A program made the position numbers and the translations under genes. Below the pieces are notes generated by a model. It did not search any database. It worked only from the letters and a program-made list of their open reading frames with translations, and was not told the DNA's origin. Below, piece by piece: positions 62,807-64,000 of a stretch of DNA of 64,000 bases (its first letter is position 1; each line of letters opens with the position of its first letter). This DNA comes from Chitinophaga ginsengisegetis (GTDB lineage: Bacteria > Bacteroidota > Bacteroidia > Chitinophagales > Chitinophagaceae), in assembly GCF_900168065.1 (NCBI RefSeq), contig NZ_FUZZ01000005.1, positions 310,001 to 374,000 on the forward strand. The letters run 5' to 3'.

Positions 62807-64000
62807 ATGCCAGAGCATATCTTTACGAATCACGCAGCTCATTTAAATGGGCACGAGGCAAGGGAGCCGGAAAAAGACGGCGGGATCAACCCCCGTTATA
62901 TACTGGATACCCTTATGAGACATTGGTACCTGTTTGTTATTTTCATAATAATGGGTGTGTCTGCTGCGTGGTTGTATCTCCGCTACGCCACTCCCAGTTA
63001 TAAAATCAGTGCTAAAGTACTGGTAAAGGATGACCAGAAAGGTGGCGATATCCCCGGTCAGGAGATACTGCAACAGCTGGAAGTTTTTTCCAATAAAAGC
63101 AGCGTGGACAATGAAGTGGAAATATTAAAGTCACGTACCCTCATGCAGAAGGTAGTGAACAACCTGCAACTGAACACATCTTATTTTGTAGATGGAAGAG
63201 TGAAAGAATCCGAGCAATACGGTAACCTTCCTTTTTCATTGCAATGGCTTTCCCTCAATGATACCATTAACAAAACCTCTTATGTTATCACACCATTGGG
63301 GAATGATAAATTTGAATTGTCCGGCAAAAAAGGTACACGTACCGCTGCCTGGAATGATACGCTTCACCTCCAGGAAGGCGTGGCAAAAATAACCCGTACA
63401 GAGTTTCCTTTCACCCGGTCGGCTTACACCGTCAAAGTGGCGTCTGTAGATGAAACTACGGCTAATTACCAGCTGCTGCTGGATGTGCGTATTCCCAATA
63501 AACAGGTGAGTACCATCGATCTGAGTTTAGATGCACGGATTCCTGAAAAAGGAGAAAAAGTGCTGAACAACCTGCTGACCACCTACCTGAAAGCAAGTGT
63601 GGAAGACAAAAACCGTATTGCCGACAGCACCATCGCCTTCATCGACAACCGTCTTGTTATTGTAACACAGGAGTTGTCGGGGGTAGAAAAAAATATACAG
63701 CAGTTCAAACAGGATAATGAACTGGCAGATATTGAATCACAGTCGAAATTACTGGTAGAAGGTACCGGCGACGCCCGCAAACAGCTATTGGAACAACAGG
63801 TACAGTTAAACGTGGTAGAGTCGCTGGAACAATATATGCGCGACACCGAAAACAATAAAAGGGTAGTGCCTTCCTCCCTCATTGTACAGGACCCTACCTT
63901 TGTAGGATTGGTACAGCGTTATAACACCCTGCAGCTCGACAGGGAACGCCAGCTGATGTCCAGCACAACTACCAACCCGGTAGTGGTGAATATGGACCAG
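62807..64000 (+). CDS. Wzc-like polysaccharide co-polymerase / tyrosine autokinase, partial
   Basis: An ATG at 62807 opens a frame that runs 398 codons to the window edge without a stop, so the C terminus is missing. The N terminus is MPEHIFTNHAAHLNGHEARE. A membrane helix at about residues 43-61 (WYLFVIFIIMGVSAAWLYL) is followed by a Wzz domain (KISAKVLVKDDQKGG, then SVDNEVEILKSRTLMQKVV) and a periplasmic coiled coil. In the family the missing part holds a second membrane helix and a cytoplasmic tyrosine kinase. It controls chain length and export together with the Wza-like protein. Confidence 0.92.
   Translation, partial: MPEHIFTNHAAHLNGHEAREPEKDGGINPRYILDTLMRHWYLFVIFIIMGVSAAWLYLRYATPSYKISAKVLVKDDQKGGDIPGQEILQQLEVFSNKSSVDNEVEILKSRTLMQKVVNNLQLNTSYFVDGRVKESEQYGNLPFSLQWLSLNDTINKTSYVITPLGNDKFELSGKKGTRTAAWNDTLHLQEGVAKITRTEFPFTRSAYTVKVASVDETTANYQLLLDVRIPNKQVSTIDLSLDARIPEKGEKVLNNLLTTYLKASVEDKNRIADSTIAFIDNRLVIVTQELSGVEKNIQQFKQDNELADIESQSKLLVEGTGDARKQLLEQQVQLNVVESLEQYMRDTENNKRVVPSSLIVQDPTFVGLVQRYNTLQLDRERQLMSSTTTNPVVVNMDQ

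Noticed and set aside
1-64000. tRNA, rRNA, CRISPR or insertion sequences
   Set aside because: I looked for cloverleaf-like segments in the gaps, regularly spaced identical repeats and transposase motifs and found none.

Overview
The window reads as chromosomal DNA of a Bacteroidota member, most likely a Chitinophaga-like member of the Chitinophagaceae. The evidence is the ECF sigma/FecR/SusC/SusD block, the Bacteroidota-type -7 promoter element (TAnnTTTG) in front of several genes, the A-rich ribosome-binding regions, and a split RHS locus of the kind common in this group. I see no rRNA, tRNA, CRISPR array, transposase or integrase. The species assignment is inference from gene content only.

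Layout. (1) 0.1-5.0 kb: a TetR-regulated tripartite efflux operon (TolC-like, EmrA-like, EmrB-like), with a repeat-containing promoter in front and a 116-bp inverted-repeat element just before the pump gene. (2) 5.2-6.2 kb: two small membrane proteins. (3) 6.3-12.0 kb: a 1922-residue alpha-2-macroglobulin-like protein that keeps the thioester motif and carries an inserted SusC-type carboxypeptidase-regulatory plus TonB-plug module. (4) 12.2-16.9 kb: an NAD(P)-dependent beta-hydroxyacid dehydrogenase-like enzyme, an HxlR regulator, a large SPFH protein with N-terminal repeats, and a ROK-family protein. (5) 17.1-28.8 kb: a nutrient-uptake locus with ECF sigma factor, FecR anti-sigma, SusC with an STN domain, SusD, a Tat-exported Gfo/Idh/MocA oxidoreductase and a HEAT-repeat protein with two DUF1080 domains. 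No classical glycoside hydrolase is present, which suggests 3-keto-sugar chemistry.

(6) 29.4-41.7 kb: the most unusual block. It holds two paralogous fibre-like secreted proteins with a shared C-terminal coiled-coil module, a secreted coiled-coil protein with a possible beta-barrel end, an RHS-type protein (1187 aa), a translationally coupled second RHS protein (1509 aa) with an RHS core and an unrecognised C-terminal tip, and a small A+T-rich gene immediately downstream that has the position of an immunity gene. Every large protein here has a Sec signal peptide. This looks like a surface polymorphic-toxin system not tied to a type VI apparatus. (7) 41.8-44.2 kb: two metallopeptidases (M28 and MtfA-like).

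(8) 44.4-51.2 kb: a complete four-enzyme hydroxyproline catabolic operon (deaminase, alpha-ketoglutarate semialdehyde dehydrogenase, epimerase, D-hydroxyproline dehydrogenase), then rpiA, then a convergent MHS-family symporter that could import the substrate. (9) 51.4-56.3 kb: a cold-shock protein, an unknown Bacteroidota-type protein, a nitrilase-superfamily amidase and a PIF1-like helicase with a C-terminal helix-turn-helix. (10) 56.5-59.2 kb: a lutABC lactate-oxidation operon closed by a perfect 25-bp hairpin. (11) 60.0-64.0 kb: the start of an exopolysaccharide operon (CapD/WbpM-like dehydratase, Wza-like export lipoprotein, Wzc-like chain-length/kinase protein cut by the window end).
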